Positions 26,987-36,442 of a stretch of DNA of 62,197 bases are shown here, in pieces. Under the pieces are notes generated by a model. It did no database searches and was not told the origin of the DNA. It worked only from the letters and a program-made list of their open reading frames with translations. This DNA is from Algoriphagus lacus. GTDB lineage: Bacteria > Bacteroidota > Bacteroidia > Cytophagales > Cyclobacteriaceae. Position 1 is the first letter of the stretch. Every line of letters starts with the position of its first letter. Made by a program: the position numbers and the translations under genes. Where the stretch lies: NCBI RefSeq assembly GCF_003583985.1, contig NZ_QXML01000015.1:1-62197 (forward strand). The letters run 5' to 3'.

Positions 26987-28312
26987 ATGAAGTTGAATCC
27001 ATTTTTTCTGGAAAATATCCTTCTTCCTCTCGGGGATACGATTTTGGGTTCCTCTTTCATATCCAGCCTTAAATCCTGGAGGGAGATTTTTGGAAGAAAT
27101 ACCTCCGAAATTGAAAAATTGCAGGCAGCAAAGCTCAGGAAGTTACTCGAATTCGCAGGGAAGAACTCACCTTATTATCGGCTTCAGAATATTCCAAGTC
27201 ACAGAGATCCCTACGTTTGGTTGAAATCCTTTCCTGTTTTGCCTAAAAGGACCTTCCGGGAAAATCTTGAATATATACTTACCCAACCGGTAGACGGAAA
27301 ATTAACCGCCGTAATGTCATCCGGGTCCACAGGACCTCCTTCCAAAGTATATTTTTCCAAAGCTGAACTCTCCAGCACCCGCGCTCTGCAGATTATTTGG
27401 TGGGAGTGGGCTGGGTATCGTTTTGGAAATTCCCTACTCCAGACTGGAGTAAACATGAAGCGGTCTAGGGAAAAAGCGATCAAAGATAAGCTATTGAATA
27501 CCCGGTATATTGATGCCATGAGTCATTCGGAGGCTCAGATTTTGGAGGAATTAAACTTACTCAGAAAAGAACCAAGAGACCATTTTGTGGCTTACGCATC
27601 GAGCCTTTACCTGTTTGCAAAAACAGCCTTGGCTCATGAGATACGCGATGTGAAATTTCGTTCTGCAATTTCACTTGGAGAAAAACTACTTCCTCAATTC
27701 AGAGAGGCAATTGAAAAAGCTTTTTCATGCAAAGTCTATGATACTTATGGAGCATCAGAAGGATTTTTGATAGCCTCTCAATGCCATGAAGGGAAATACC
27801 ATCTGATGACCCCACATGTAGTGGTTGAGATTCTGGATGAAAAAAGCAAGGAGGTGCAACCCGGACAAACTGGACGTGTTGTATTGACGGGTCTGGATAA
27901 TTTTACTACCCCGATGATCCGCTATGAAGTGGGGGATTTAGCGGTCAAAGGAAAACCTGGAACCTGTTCCTGTGGTCTGGAGTTGCCGGTTTTGGATGAG
28001 ATCATCGGAAGATTAACCGAGTTTTTGCTTACCCCTTCCGGCAAATTCATTACTGTTCAGACTGTGGTTAGGGTATTGAAACACTTTCCTGAAATTGAAC
28101 AATTCAAGGTGATCCAGAAAGAATTTGATTTATATAGGCTTATTTATATTTCCCCTAAAAATCAATTGGATGTGAGGGAAGAGGGAGTCCAAAGGATGTT
28201 TGAGGAAGTTTTTGGTGAACCGCTTCGTTTTGAATTTGAAAAGGTCACGGAACTTCCTAAAGCTAAAACTGGTAAGTTTCAATTAATTGAAAATCAATAC
28301 AGACCGATTTGA
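26987..28312 (+). CDS. PaaK/CapK-like adenylate-forming enzyme
   Basis: This is a member of the phenylacetate-CoA ligase (PaaK) branch of the ANL superfamily, often called CapK in capsule loci. The ATP-binding loop MSSGSTGPPSK is near residues 106-116, DTYGASEG near 252-259 and MIRYEVGDLAV near 310-320. A CSCG pair near 325 is common in this branch. LPKAKTGKFQLIENQ near the C-terminus holds the conserved lysine region. 441 residues is normal. The established reaction of relatives is carboxylate activation by AMP. In this locus it may activate an acyl or amino acid used to decorate the glycan, with the GNAT and FemAB-like proteins that follow (inference). Confidence 0.85.
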   Translation: MKLNPFFLENILLPLGDTILGSSFISSLKSWREIFGRNTSEIEKLQAAKLRKLLEFAGKNSPYYRLQNIPSHRDPYVWLKSFPVLPKRTFRENLEYILTQPVDGKLTAVMSSGSTGPPSKVYFSKAELSSTRALQIIWWEWAGYRFGNSLLQTGVNMKRSREKAIKDKLLNTRYIDAMSHSEAQILEELNLLRKEPRDHFVAYASSLYLFAKTALAHEIRDVKFRSAISLGEKLLPQFREAIEKAFSCKVYDTYGASEGFLIASQCHEGKYHLMTPHVVVEILDEKSKEVQPGQTGRVVLTGLDNFTTPMIRYEVGDLAVKGKPGTCSCGLELPVLDEIIGRLTEFLLTPSGKFITVQTVVRVLKHFPEIEQFKVIQKEFDLYRLIYISPKNQLDVREEGVQRMFEEVFGEPLRFEFEKVTELPKAKTGKFQLIENQYRPI

Positions 28313-28776
28313 TGCTAAAGCAACTCCGGAAACTCCGGTCTCAATCCATAGACATGCTGTTGTTTTATTTTCCTTATGGGGAGAAAAATGAGCAGGTGAC
28401 CAACAATTGGAAAATAGAATTTGATGGAAACTCGAATGAATATCGAATTCAAGACGGAGATGTTTTGGTTCACCGCAGTCGGGTTTTTTTTAGTAGCCGC
28501 CTTCTTAGCAATTTTCATATCGGCGGTCCTTTGATCACCATTGGCGATTGTTTTACTGACGACCGCTATCGGGGAATGGGAATTTACCCTATGGTTTTAC
28601 GCAAGATTGCGAATGAATATTGCATGAAAACCCAAGTATTCATCTTGGTGGCTTCGGATAACGTTCCATCCATTCGGGGTATAGAAAAAGCAGGTTTTCA
28701 GTTTATGGCAAGGCTTACTTGTTTTAGGTTTTTGATTTTTTACCTCAAGAAAAACGTGTCGATTATCCGAAGATGA
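28312..28776 (+). CDS. GNAT family N-acetyltransferase
   Basis: This is a small acyltransferase of the GNAT fold, probably transferring an acyl group from a thioester donor to an amine on a sugar or amino acid. The core motif A region GDCFTDDRYRGMGIYPMVLR (about residues 80-100) has the R/Q-x-x-G-x-G/A acyl-CoA loop as RYRGMGIY. VASDNVPSIRGIEKAGFQFM is motif B. I place the start at ATG 28312, overlapping the previous stop as TGATG; a TTG one codon upstream is possible. 154 residues. It overlaps the next gene by ATGA. Confidence 0.85.
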   Translation: MLKQLRKLRSQSIDMLLFYFPYGEKNEQVTNNWKIEFDGNSNEYRIQDGDVLVHRSRVFFSSRLLSNFHIGGPLITIGDCFTDDRYRGMGIYPMVLRKIANEYCMKTQVFILVASDNVPSIRGIEKAGFQFMARLTCFRFLIFYLKKNVSIIRR

Positions 28777-30428
28777 TCAAGGCCTGTAAGGCGGTATTCT
28801 TGCTTGAAGGAAAAGTCCTTGACCTTCAAAATGTAGTTGACTCACGGGTGGAATGGACCGAGGAGGGATGTTCTTTTCGATTTGAAGCAAAGGAAGATTT
28901 TACCATTTCTGAATTTTTCATTGACATTGAGTTTGTGGACCAGATTGTGCTTTGGCGCTATTTGGATTACACTTGGAAAAGGCCAGGGAATGATCGGTTG
29001 GTTGCCAACGTCCATAGCCCCAAAATCTTAAAATTGCAATCCGGACTTAATGTGGCAGCCACAGGCACCTCCGGTTGCTGGGAATATCAGCCAGGTTCAG
29101 GACATCTTCGGTGGTTTTTTTACCATCCCATGCTAAGTCCCACGATGGTTTACGACCAAATCGACCAAAGAATCTTTTTGAGAAAACAGCAAATCACAAA
29201 GGGTACTGTAATCAATAACGGCTTGATTGCCGGTAAAGGAAAAGCTGAAGAATGGGCGAGAACACCTTTGGGATTTGTACCTGTGGTATGCTTTACTGAC
29301 CATTCGGATTTTGACACCAAAGCCAATCTGGAAGTTCAACGGGCACTTTTTTCTTCCTTGGGGATAAAGGTTACTAAAGGATTTTTTCTTTACGATTATA
29401 CCCACAAGGCCGCTAATGCGAGCTTTGAATCAGAGGAATCGCGGCAAGAACTCATCGATTGGGATAATGAAGGGAATGAATTGGCCTATCATGCACTAAG
29501 CCAAAGCTATCGGGGCAATAAAAGTGAAGATGAATTCAAGACTTTTGAAAGCCCAAAAGAAATTAATCCCGTTACCTGTTACATAGATCACGGTTTTCAT
29601 CCCTACAACTATACCAAACAAAAACTTGGAGAATGGAATTCTTGGTATACTCATATGTCCGAAAAAGGTATTCGATTGATTTGGAACTATTTGGATGCAG
29701 GAGAAGGCAACCTATACACAGTTAACCAGTTGAACCCACACGGGTTTACTTTGAATTGCCTGAAGAAATCTTCCCAATATTTCAATTCCAAAGGGAAAAA
29801 AAGAAGTCCAAAAAATGAACTGCGGAATTTTTTGATGTATGGTGTTCCGGAGGATATTTTGAGGACTTCCAAATTTCTAAAAGGCAGCCTTGGAGCAGTC
29901 AAATCAAAACCCGGATTTAAGTCCATAAGAGGATTAGCAGGTGATTTGACCTCATTGGCAAAAAGGCTATTAAGCCCAAAAACAATTAAAGAAATCAATA
30001 AAAGGAGAATTGAAATCTTTGAAATAAATCGATTTGGGACTGTTTTTTTTAAGGCTTGTAATCAAAAGGAGACTGACATTCAGGTTTTTCAAACCCTTTC
30101 TGTAAGAGATTTTGATATTGTTTTTTCAGAAGAAGCTTTGAATCGCCTCCAGGATGAATCGGGCTTGATGATCGCACATACGTACTTTGCCTACACGGGA
30201 GAAAATCACGAAGGAAGGCTTTTTAAAGGTGATTCTGATGATCTTAGGGAAGAAGCAAAAGCCGGACTGGAACGGTTGGGTGAAAAGATTCAAAAAGGTC
30301 AAATTTGGAATCCCAAGATTTCTGAACTGGCTGGATTTTTTAAAAAATTTGAATCGATTACTTACATCAAAGAAGGAGAAGATTTGAAAATCTCTTGCTT
30401 CGATGGAATCAAAAGAAGTATCGAATGA
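28773..30428 (+). CDS. Unrecognised protein with divergent polysaccharide-deacetylase-like features
   Basis: This is a soluble 551-residue protein with no signal peptide. Residues 1-160 look like beta-sandwich sequence. Residues about 165-300 have an order reminiscent of NodB-type (CE4) deacetylases. VVCFTDHSDFDT (near 172) could supply the catalytic and metal aspartate/histidine. GNELAYHALSQSYRG (near 234-248) is placed like the H-x-x-x-H motif but has serine where the second histidine is expected. CYIDHGFHPYNYTKQ follows. The rest is helical. The gene is overlapped by the GNAT gene and the FemAB-like gene, so it is clearly part of their module. If an enzyme, it may be an altered deacetylase; binding or inactive roles are possible. 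Confidence 0.5.
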   Translation: MIKACKAVFLLEGKVLDLQNVVDSRVEWTEEGCSFRFEAKEDFTISEFFIDIEFVDQIVLWRYLDYTWKRPGNDRLVANVHSPKILKLQSGLNVAATGTSGCWEYQPGSGHLRWFFYHPMLSPTMVYDQIDQRIFLRKQQITKGTVINNGLIAGKGKAEEWARTPLGFVPVVCFTDHSDFDTKANLEVQRALFSSLGIKVTKGFFLYDYTHKAANASFESEESRQELIDWDNEGNELAYHALSQSYRGNKSEDEFKTFESPKEINPVTCYIDHGFHPYNYTKQKLGEWNSWYTHMSEKGIRLIWNYLDAGEGNLYTVNQLNPHGFTLNCLKKSSQYFNSKGKKRSPKNELRNFLMYGVPEDILRTSKFLKGSLGAVKSKPGFKSIRGLAGDLTSLAKRLLSPKTIKEINKRRIEIFEINRFGTVFFKACNQKETDIQVFQTLSVRDFDIVFSEEALNRLQDESGLMIAHTYFAYTGENHEGRLFKGDSDDLREEAKAGLERLGEKIQKGQIWNPKISELAGFFKKFESITYIKEGEDLKISCFDGIKRSIE

Positions 30429-31486
30429 GTGAAATTCAATGGCTTGTAACCAAGGAACCCGTCTGGCTTGCCAAATGGGATGAACTTCAAATCAACCAGG
30501 AATCCGGCATGTTCACTCAGACCTCGACTTGGTTGAATTCGTATGAGGCCTATGGATTTGATTTTGAGTTGCTACTTGGAATGGATGAAAAGGAAGAGAT
30601 TTTGACTGGTTTTGGAAGTTTGATTGTAAAGGCAGGACCATTTAAGATCTATAATTGCCCTTGGGGACCCTGGTCCAAAACCAATGAACTGTTCGATTTG
30701 GCTACTGATGCCTTTCTTAAGAGAGCCAAGGAAATTGGAGCTTTTGCCTGTCAGCTCAATCCCTCACTTTATGATAGTTCAAATTCCACCCACCATTCTC
30801 TTCAATCAAAGGGTTTCCAAAAGGGGAACCTTCTGAACAAAATCTATTCTCCGATTCATTTCAACCTAATCCATTTGCCGCAAGTGAGCAATGCTGACCT
30901 GGAATCCCAACTCCTGAAGGGGTTTTCAGAAAATGCGCGAAGAAATATAAAATCCGGATTGAAGAATGAAGTGGACATGAAACCTGCCCAAACTCCTGAA
31001 GAAGTCCGCTTGGCCTATACTTGTTTTGAGCAAAATGCAGCAAGAGAAGGATATAAAATAAGGGACTGGAATGATTTAGGCCCCTCCTTGACAGCTTCAG
31101 TTTTAAATGGCAATGCTTTGGTTTTTTTGGCTCTTCATGAAGCAAAAACAGTTGGAGCAATATGGGTGGCAAAGGGAGGCCGCATGCTTTCCTATATAAT
31201 GGGAGGGGTGGAGCGAACTGAAAAGGACTTGAAAGTAGGCCATCTTTTGCAGTGGAGATGTATTCAAAAAGCCGCCGAACTTGGGTATTCCCGATACAAT
31301 ATTTCAGTGGGTGGAAGTGATGGAGTTGTTCGTTTTAAGAGTAGCTTTTATCCTCAGGAACTCAGTGCGGTTGGACCCTCTTACCACGTGCTTTCTCCCA
31401 TTAAATATCAAATTTTTAAATCCGGATATTCCTTCCTTGAGAAAAACAAAAAACTGGCCGTCAAATTCCTGAAGCTGATTCGGTGA
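30425..31486 (+). CDS. FemAB-like aminoacyl/acyl transferase (GNAT fold)
   Basis: This belongs to the FemAB-like group (Acetyltransf_6), which in peptidoglycan synthesis adds amino acids from aminoacyl-tRNA and in EPS loci accompanies exosortase-type systems. LLKGFSENARRNIKSGLKNE is the central basic helix, HEAKTVGAIWVAKGGRMLSY the GNAT core and GHLLQWRCIQKAAELGYSRY with NISVGGSDGVVRFKSSFYP the C-terminal signature. I use ATG 30425 (MSEIQWLVTK), which overlaps the previous stop as ATGA, giving 353 residues. It is followed by GTGA coupling to a glycosyltransferase. Likely role: attaching an amino acid or acyl group to a lipid-linked sugar (inference). Confidence 0.82.
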   Translation: MSEIQWLVTKEPVWLAKWDELQINQESGMFTQTSTWLNSYEAYGFDFELLLGMDEKEEILTGFGSLIVKAGPFKIYNCPWGPWSKTNELFDLATDAFLKRAKEIGAFACQLNPSLYDSSNSTHHSLQSKGFQKGNLLNKIYSPIHFNLIHLPQVSNADLESQLLKGFSENARRNIKSGLKNEVDMKPAQTPEEVRLAYTCFEQNAAREGYKIRDWNDLGPSLTASVLNGNALVFLALHEAKTVGAIWVAKGGRMLSYIMGGVERTEKDLKVGHLLQWRCIQKAAELGYSRYNISVGGSDGVVRFKSSFYPQELSAVGPSYHVLSPIKYQIFKSGYSFLEKNKKLAVKFLKLIR

Positions 31487-32679
31487 AAATCCTTTATTTC
31501 TATCAGTATTATGCCACACCCAAAGGTTCTTGGGGTACCCGGGTCCATGAATTTGCTCAGGAGTGGGCCAAGCAAGGGCATCAAGTGCAAGTGGTCACTT
31601 CGATTTATTCCAAATCTGACTTGAAGGCAAAAAGATTCATCGAGCATCAGAATTTTGAAGGAGTGGATGTGACCATCATCAATGTTCGAATTGACAACAA
31701 ACAGCCTTTTCTCAAAAGAATCTACACGTTTTTAGCTTATGCTGTTTGCTCAGTTTGGTTTGCATTGACCGCAAAAGCCGATGTGGTGATTGCTTCTTCA
31801 GGCCCGATCACTGTAGGAATTCCCGGACTTGTCGCCCGCTATTTACGTGGGAAAAAGCTGATTTTCGAAGCCCGTGACCTTTGGCCCGAGGGAGCAATTG
31901 AACTGGGATTGATCAAAAACCAATTCTTCCAAAAAATAGCTTATGCCCTGGAGGCCAGATGTTATAAGGCTTCTTCATTGGTCGTGGCACTTTCCATTGG
32001 AATGAAGCAAAACATTGAACGGAGATTTCCTGGCACTCGGGTGATTGATGTCACCAATGCTGCCAACATCCCGCTCTTTTCCCAAACCGCTGCTTTTGAA
32101 GGGCGAGGATTATTGGTGCCGAGGAAATATGCCATATACACTGGAAATATCGGTCAAGTGAATAACTCCCTCTGGCTTTTGGAAGCTGCAAAGGTTCTTC
32201 AGGCGAAAGGTCGAACTGACTTGAAAATTCTGCTGGTAGGAGAGGGACAACAACGGGAACTGATTGATGCGGAAATCCAAAAACAAAACCTTCAAACGCT
32301 TGTCATCTGGGGTTTAATGCCCAAAAAAAACCTTGTTGGACTAATCCAGAATGCCATGGTTTCTTTGGTGCCACTAAAGGGAACCCCGGTTTTGGATACT
32401 TCTTCACCAAATAAATTTTTTGAGTCCCTTGCAGCAGGTGTGCCGGTGATTCAAAACACCCAAGGTTGGATGAAGGATTTTTTAATCCAGCATGAGGTTG
32501 GTTTTACTCTGGACCCAAATGATCCTGTTCAACTGGCTCAAAAAATCATTGATCTGGACACGCAGCAGGATAAATTGGAAGAAATGGGCACAAGGGCAAA
32601 AGTCCTTGCAGCCCAATTATTTGACAAGGACTACCTAGCCCAAAAAATGCTCGACGGAATAACCCAAGCCATTCAGTGA
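31483..32679 (+). CDS. GT4 glycosyltransferase, WbuB-like
   Basis: This is a GT-B glycosyltransferase resembling WbuB (L-fucosamine transferase) and relatives. The N-terminus KILYFYQYYATPKGSWGTRV and the following EFAQEWAKQGHQVQVVTSIY are characteristic. IFEARDLWPEGAIELGLIKN is a strong WbuB-type motif. The donor half includes AIYTGNIGQVNNSLWLLEA, ILLVGEGQQRELIDAEI and SSPNKFFESLAAGVPVI (near residues 306-322). 398 residues. GTG start overlapping the prior stop; it overlaps the epimerase gene by GTGA. Confidence 0.92.
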   Translation: MKILYFYQYYATPKGSWGTRVHEFAQEWAKQGHQVQVVTSIYSKSDLKAKRFIEHQNFEGVDVTIINVRIDNKQPFLKRIYTFLAYAVCSVWFALTAKADVVIASSGPITVGIPGLVARYLRGKKLIFEARDLWPEGAIELGLIKNQFFQKIAYALEARCYKASSLVVALSIGMKQNIERRFPGTRVIDVTNAANIPLFSQTAAFEGRGLLVPRKYAIYTGNIGQVNNSLWLLEAAKVLQAKGRTDLKILLVGEGQQRELIDAEIQKQNLQTLVIWGLMPKKNLVGLIQNAMVSLVPLKGTPVLDTSSPNKFFESLAAGVPVIQNTQGWMKDFLIQHEVGFTLDPNDPVQLAQKIIDLDTQQDKLEEMGTRAKVLAAQLFDKDYLAQKMLDGITQAIQ

Positions 32680-33560
32680 AAATTCTCATTACTGGAGGAA
32701 CCGGATTCTTAGGAAAGATCCTCGTCCATGAGCTTAAAAAGTCCCATGAGGTTATTTCATTGGGACGGGGTTCATTAAATCAAATCTCATACGACCTCTC
32801 CAAGGAAATTCCTGCCATTCCTCAGGTTGATATGATCATTCACGCTGCTGGGAAGGCTCATGTCATCCCCAAGTCTGAGGCGCAGAAAAAGGAATTCTTT
32901 GAGGTCAACCTTGCGGGCACAGCAAACCTCTTGAAAGGAATTTCCAATGTTCCTCGCTCTTTAGTTTTTATAAGCACGGTGGCTGTTTACGGGTTGGAGA
33001 AAGGTGAAGAAATAGCAGAAAACAGCCCTCTCCTTGGGGAAACACCTTATGCTAAAAGCAAACTGGAAGCAGAAAATCTGGTAAGGGAGTGGGGCGTAAC
33101 TAATCGGGTAAACATCCTGATTTTAAGACTTCCTCTTATCGTCGGGCCAAATCCTCCAGGCAACCTTGGGGCAATGGTAAGTGCCCTCAAGAAAGGTTAT
33201 TACAGAAGAATGGGCGAGGGCTCTGCCCGGAAATCCATGGTTCTGGCCGAAGATATTGCCAAGGCGTTGCCGGATTGGATGGGTCTATCCGGAACTTATA
33301 ATCTCACAGATGGGATTCATCCCAGCATGGCCCAATTGGATGTTGCCTTGGCGGGAAAACTGGGAAAAACTGTAAAAACATTGCCTCTTTGGCCGCTTAA
33401 AACTTTGGCTAAAATCGGGGATTTGATTCCGGGATTCCCACTCAATTCCTACCGATTGGATAAACTTTCACATTCACTGACTTTTTCAGATCAAAAGGCA
33501 CAAGTGGAACTGAAATGGTCTCCAAGATCAGTATTGGAAAATTTTGATCCGTCCATATGA
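32676..33560 (+). CDS. NAD-dependent epimerase/dehydratase (extended SDR)
   Basis: This is an extended short-chain dehydrogenase acting on a nucleotide sugar. The N-terminal MKILITGGTGFLGKILVHEL has the GxxGxxG NAD-binding loop. IIHAAGKAHV, FISTVAVYG and TPYAKSKLEAE (Y-x-x-x-K catalytic pair, near residues 126-130) are in order. 294 residues is short for the family, as in Bacteroidota genes paired with a WbuB-like GT and a WecA-like transferase, which resemble WbpV/FnlA-neighbour 4-epimerases or 4-reductases. GTG start. It overlaps the next gene by ATGA. Likely product: a nucleotide-linked hexose or 6-deoxyhexose; the exact substrate is not determinable. Confidence 0.85.
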   Translation: MKILITGGTGFLGKILVHELKKSHEVISLGRGSLNQISYDLSKEIPAIPQVDMIIHAAGKAHVIPKSEAQKKEFFEVNLAGTANLLKGISNVPRSLVFISTVAVYGLEKGEEIAENSPLLGETPYAKSKLEAENLVREWGVTNRVNILILRLPLIVGPNPPGNLGAMVSALKKGYYRRMGEGSARKSMVLAEDIAKALPDWMGLSGTYNLTDGIHPSMAQLDVALAGKLGKTVKTLPLWPLKTLAKIGDLIPGFPLNSYRLDKLSHSLTFSDQKAQVELKWSPRSVLENFDPSI

Positions 33561-34588
33561 GAATCCTTTTTTTAGGTGAGACGTATCGGGCAGATGCCCA
33601 AACCTGGATTAAGGGAATTGAAAAGGCTTCAGGGATTAAGCTGGAAACGAAGGAACTGCCCAAAACCGGTGGCCGTGCAGCACGAATAATCAAAGCTTTT
33701 GGTTTTCTGCTTTCCTTAGGCCTATCCAAAAAGCAATACGATATCACCCTTGCAGAGCGAGCCACTAGCTATGGATTTTTCAGTTTGCTGGTCAAATCAA
33801 AAGTCCGAATAGTGGCCCAGCAGGGAATTTCGGATGCTTTTCCGGAAACAGGTTTTGCAGGCTGGTATAAGCGAATTCTTCAACGTGCCATTTATACCCG
33901 AGCAGATTTGATCCATGCCTGGGGATATGTTATGACTTATGCCATGCTCGAGTCAGGTGCTGCTCCTTCCCGGATTTTGGTGAAACCCAAAGGACTCAAT
34001 TTGAATCTCTTTAGGTATTTTTCAGAAAGATCAGAGGCTTTTATCACAGCCGTAGTCACACGCAGTCTCTACGATATTTACCGCCATCATGAAATTTTGG
34101 AGGCTTTGGCAATTCTCCGAAAAAAAGGGATCATCGTCCATTGTATTATGATCGGAGATGGAGCAGAAAAGGAAAAATTAATCGATCAGACATCATCCTT
34201 GGGCTTGGGAGATCAAGTTCATTGGATGGGAAGAGTTCCCAACGATGAGTTGCCATTACAACTTGCAAAAGCACAGCTTTACATCGCAATTCCCGAAACA
34301 GAAGGAGTCTCAGCTTCTCTTTTTGAGGCCATGGCTTGCGGCTGTTTCCCTATTGTTACTGATTTACCAGCAAACAGAGCATTTATTACCAGTGGTCAAA
34401 ACGGGTTATTGGTCCAAGTAGGGAATCCCCAGGATCTTGCTCAAAAAATTGAACTTTACACCGCTAACCCTTCCAGATTTTCTCCTTTCCTTCAATCGAA
34501 TCGAAAATTCATCGAGAAGAACTGTAATCTTGAAGTGAACATGAAGGAATTCTATTTAACCTATCAAAAGCTTATAAACCAAAAATAA
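33557..34588 (+). CDS. GT4 family glycosyltransferase
   Basis: This is a GT-B transferase. The N-terminal domain has MRILFLGETYRADAQTWIKG, and IVAQQGISDAFPETGFAGWY is an acceptor-side segment. The donor domain includes TAVVTRSLYDIYRHHEILEA, CIMIGDGAEKEKLIDQTSSL and the E-x7-E motif TEGVSASLFEAMACGCFPIV (near residues 248-267). 343 residues. It lies between an epimerase (ATGA overlap) and the AsnB gene (3-base gap). Confidence 0.9.
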   Translation: MRILFLGETYRADAQTWIKGIEKASGIKLETKELPKTGGRAARIIKAFGFLLSLGLSKKQYDITLAERATSYGFFSLLVKSKVRIVAQQGISDAFPETGFAGWYKRILQRAIYTRADLIHAWGYVMTYAMLESGAAPSRILVKPKGLNLNLFRYFSERSEAFITAVVTRSLYDIYRHHEILEALAILRKKGIIVHCIMIGDGAEKEKLIDQTSSLGLGDQVHWMGRVPNDELPLQLAKAQLYIAIPETEGVSASLFEAMACGCFPIVTDLPANRAFITSGQNGLLVQVGNPQDLAQKIELYTANPSRFSPFLQSNRKFIEKNCNLEVNMKEFYLTYQKLINQK

Positions 34589-34591
34589 ATC

Positions 34592-36442
34592 ATGTGCGGA
34601 ATCGCAGGATTTTGGAATAAAAACAACCACAAAGCTGAGTTAAACCGCTTGGTGACCATGAGGGATTCGATGTTTCACAGAGGACCGGATGCCGGTGGGG
34701 AATATTTGGACGAAGATGTGGCTTTTGGGCACCGAAGACTTTCTATTTTGGACCTAAGTCCCGGTGCCAACCAGCCTTTTCTCTCTCCGTGTGGAAACTA
34801 TGTACTCCTGTTCAACGGTGAAATTTTCAATTATCAGGACTTTTATCCGGAACTGAAGTCCAAAGGATACCAGTTCCGAACCACCTCTGATACTGAGGTT
34901 TTGCTTTTCTTGCTAATGGAGCATGGAATGAAAGTTTTACCCAGACTTAACGGTTTTTTTGCATTTGCTTTTTGGGAAAGGGAAAATCGCAAAATGACCT
35001 TGGTAAAGGATAGATATGGAGTGAAGCCACTTTTTTGGGCTGAAACTTCTGAAGGATTGGCTTTTGCCTCAGAGCCAAAAGCATTTTTTGCCTGGGGAAT
35101 GGATAAGAAAATCAATACTTCCAATTTGGACGAACTTTTTTTCTATCGGCATGTCAGTGGGGAAAACACTGTTTTTGAAGGAGTCAATCGTATGCTTCCA
35201 GGACATTATCAAGTTTGGACTGATGGTGTTAAGCTGGAAAAAACAGTAAGGTGGTATCATCTAGGTGAGGAATCAGCTGGTTTTCCCCAAATCGCTGATC
35301 CAAAAACCTGGTATGAAGAGACTTTTTTGGACGCAGTCCGCTTACGGATGATCTCCGATGTTCCTGTGGGGACAATGCTTAGCGGAGGTTTGGACAGCAG
35401 TAGTATTCTTTATGCACAGCATCATTTGGGTTATAAAGGACTTAGCTCATGGAATCTTAAATTTCCGGGGTTTGAAAAAGATGAGTCTCATCTAGCCAGC
35501 CGCCTGAGTTCCGACTATGGCATAGAATACAACGGCCATGAATTTGTAGGGGAAAATTTGGCCGACTTATTAAGTGAATCGATTCGCGTAAACGATGAGC
35601 CTCTGATGCACTTCACCGACGGGGTATTGCTGGGATTGTCAAAAAAAGCAAAACAAAAGGTGACTGTTCTCCTTACAGGGGAAGGCGCAGATGAAGTCAT
35701 GGCTGGATATGTCAGACACAAAGTTTTCGGAAATGCAATGCGGTATGAATTATTGAAGCTATTGCGGTATGTTCCTGAAAAGTGGTTGAAACAGGAGCGA
35801 TTGAAGAAAATGCAACGATACCTTTCGGTCAATAACCCTGACTTTCAATTGCTTTCCAATGCCAATGAACTGTACCTAAGTGATTTTAAGAAACTAGGAT
35901 TGGAATCTTTGAATCTATTGCCGGAGTACCGGGTAAAAATGCTCGAAGAAGCTAAGCAGTTCTTTCCCAATAACAGACTTCGACAATTGCTTTACCTGGA
36001 GTTGCATACTCACCTTTGCTCGCTCAATGATAAAAATGATCGGACTACTATGGGTGCATCGATTGAGTGTAGAGAACCTTTTTTGGATTACCGCTTGGTT
36101 ACTGGTATTACAAGTTTGCCAGATTCCTATTTTTCCACTTCAGGTAAGGGTAAATGGCTTTCAATGAATACGATTGGAAAGAAACTTCCAGACTACATCC
36201 AAAATCATGAAAAAATTGGTCTGGCCATTCCTTGGGGTAACTATTTTCTTGAAAACCCTGTTTTTAGAGATCATTTGGAATCCATGCATCAAAGCCCGCT
36301 TTTCCAGATGGGATGGTTGGTGTATCTTGATGTGAAGAAAATAGTTTCCGATTTCAAGGCTGATCCCATTCGTAACTATCCGATCATGCGGCTCCTGTTC
36401 TTTAATTCGTATTGGTATAAGACGGTTTTTACCTCCTCATGA
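34592..36442 (+). CDS. asnB: Asparagine synthetase B-type glutamine amidotransferase
   Basis: This is a two-domain AsnB family enzyme. The N-terminal Ntn glutaminase starts MCGIAGFW with the catalytic Cys2, and HRGPDAGGEYL, GHRRLSILDLS and NGEIFNYQDF follow. The synthetase domain has the ATP-pyrophosphatase loop LSGGLDSSS (near residues 264-272) and LLTGEGADEVMAGYVRH. 616 residues is typical. In glycan loci such enzymes commonly amidate uronic acids or amino-acid substituents instead of making asparagine; P. aeruginosa WbpS is a precedent. Two uronate-forming dehydrogenases lie in the same operon, so amidation of a uronic acid is a reasonable inference. It overlaps the next gene by ATGA. Confidence 0.92.
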   Translation: MCGIAGFWNKNNHKAELNRLVTMRDSMFHRGPDAGGEYLDEDVAFGHRRLSILDLSPGANQPFLSPCGNYVLLFNGEIFNYQDFYPELKSKGYQFRTTSDTEVLLFLLMEHGMKVLPRLNGFFAFAFWERENRKMTLVKDRYGVKPLFWAETSEGLAFASEPKAFFAWGMDKKINTSNLDELFFYRHVSGENTVFEGVNRMLPGHYQVWTDGVKLEKTVRWYHLGEESAGFPQIADPKTWYEETFLDAVRLRMISDVPVGTMLSGGLDSSSILYAQHHLGYKGLSSWNLKFPGFEKDESHLASRLSSDYGIEYNGHEFVGENLADLLSESIRVNDEPLMHFTDGVLLGLSKKAKQKVTVLLTGEGADEVMAGYVRHKVFGNAMRYELLKLLRYVPEKWLKQERLKKMQRYLSVNNPDFQLLSNANELYLSDFKKLGLESLNLLPEYRVKMLEEAKQFFPNNRLRQLLYLELHTHLCSLNDKNDRTTMGASIECREPFLDYRLVTGITSLPDSYFSTSGKGKWLSMNTIGKKLPDYIQNHEKIGLAIPWGNYFLENPVFRDHLESMHQSPLFQMGWLVYLDVKKIVSDFKADPIRNYPIMRLLFFNSYWYKTVFTSS

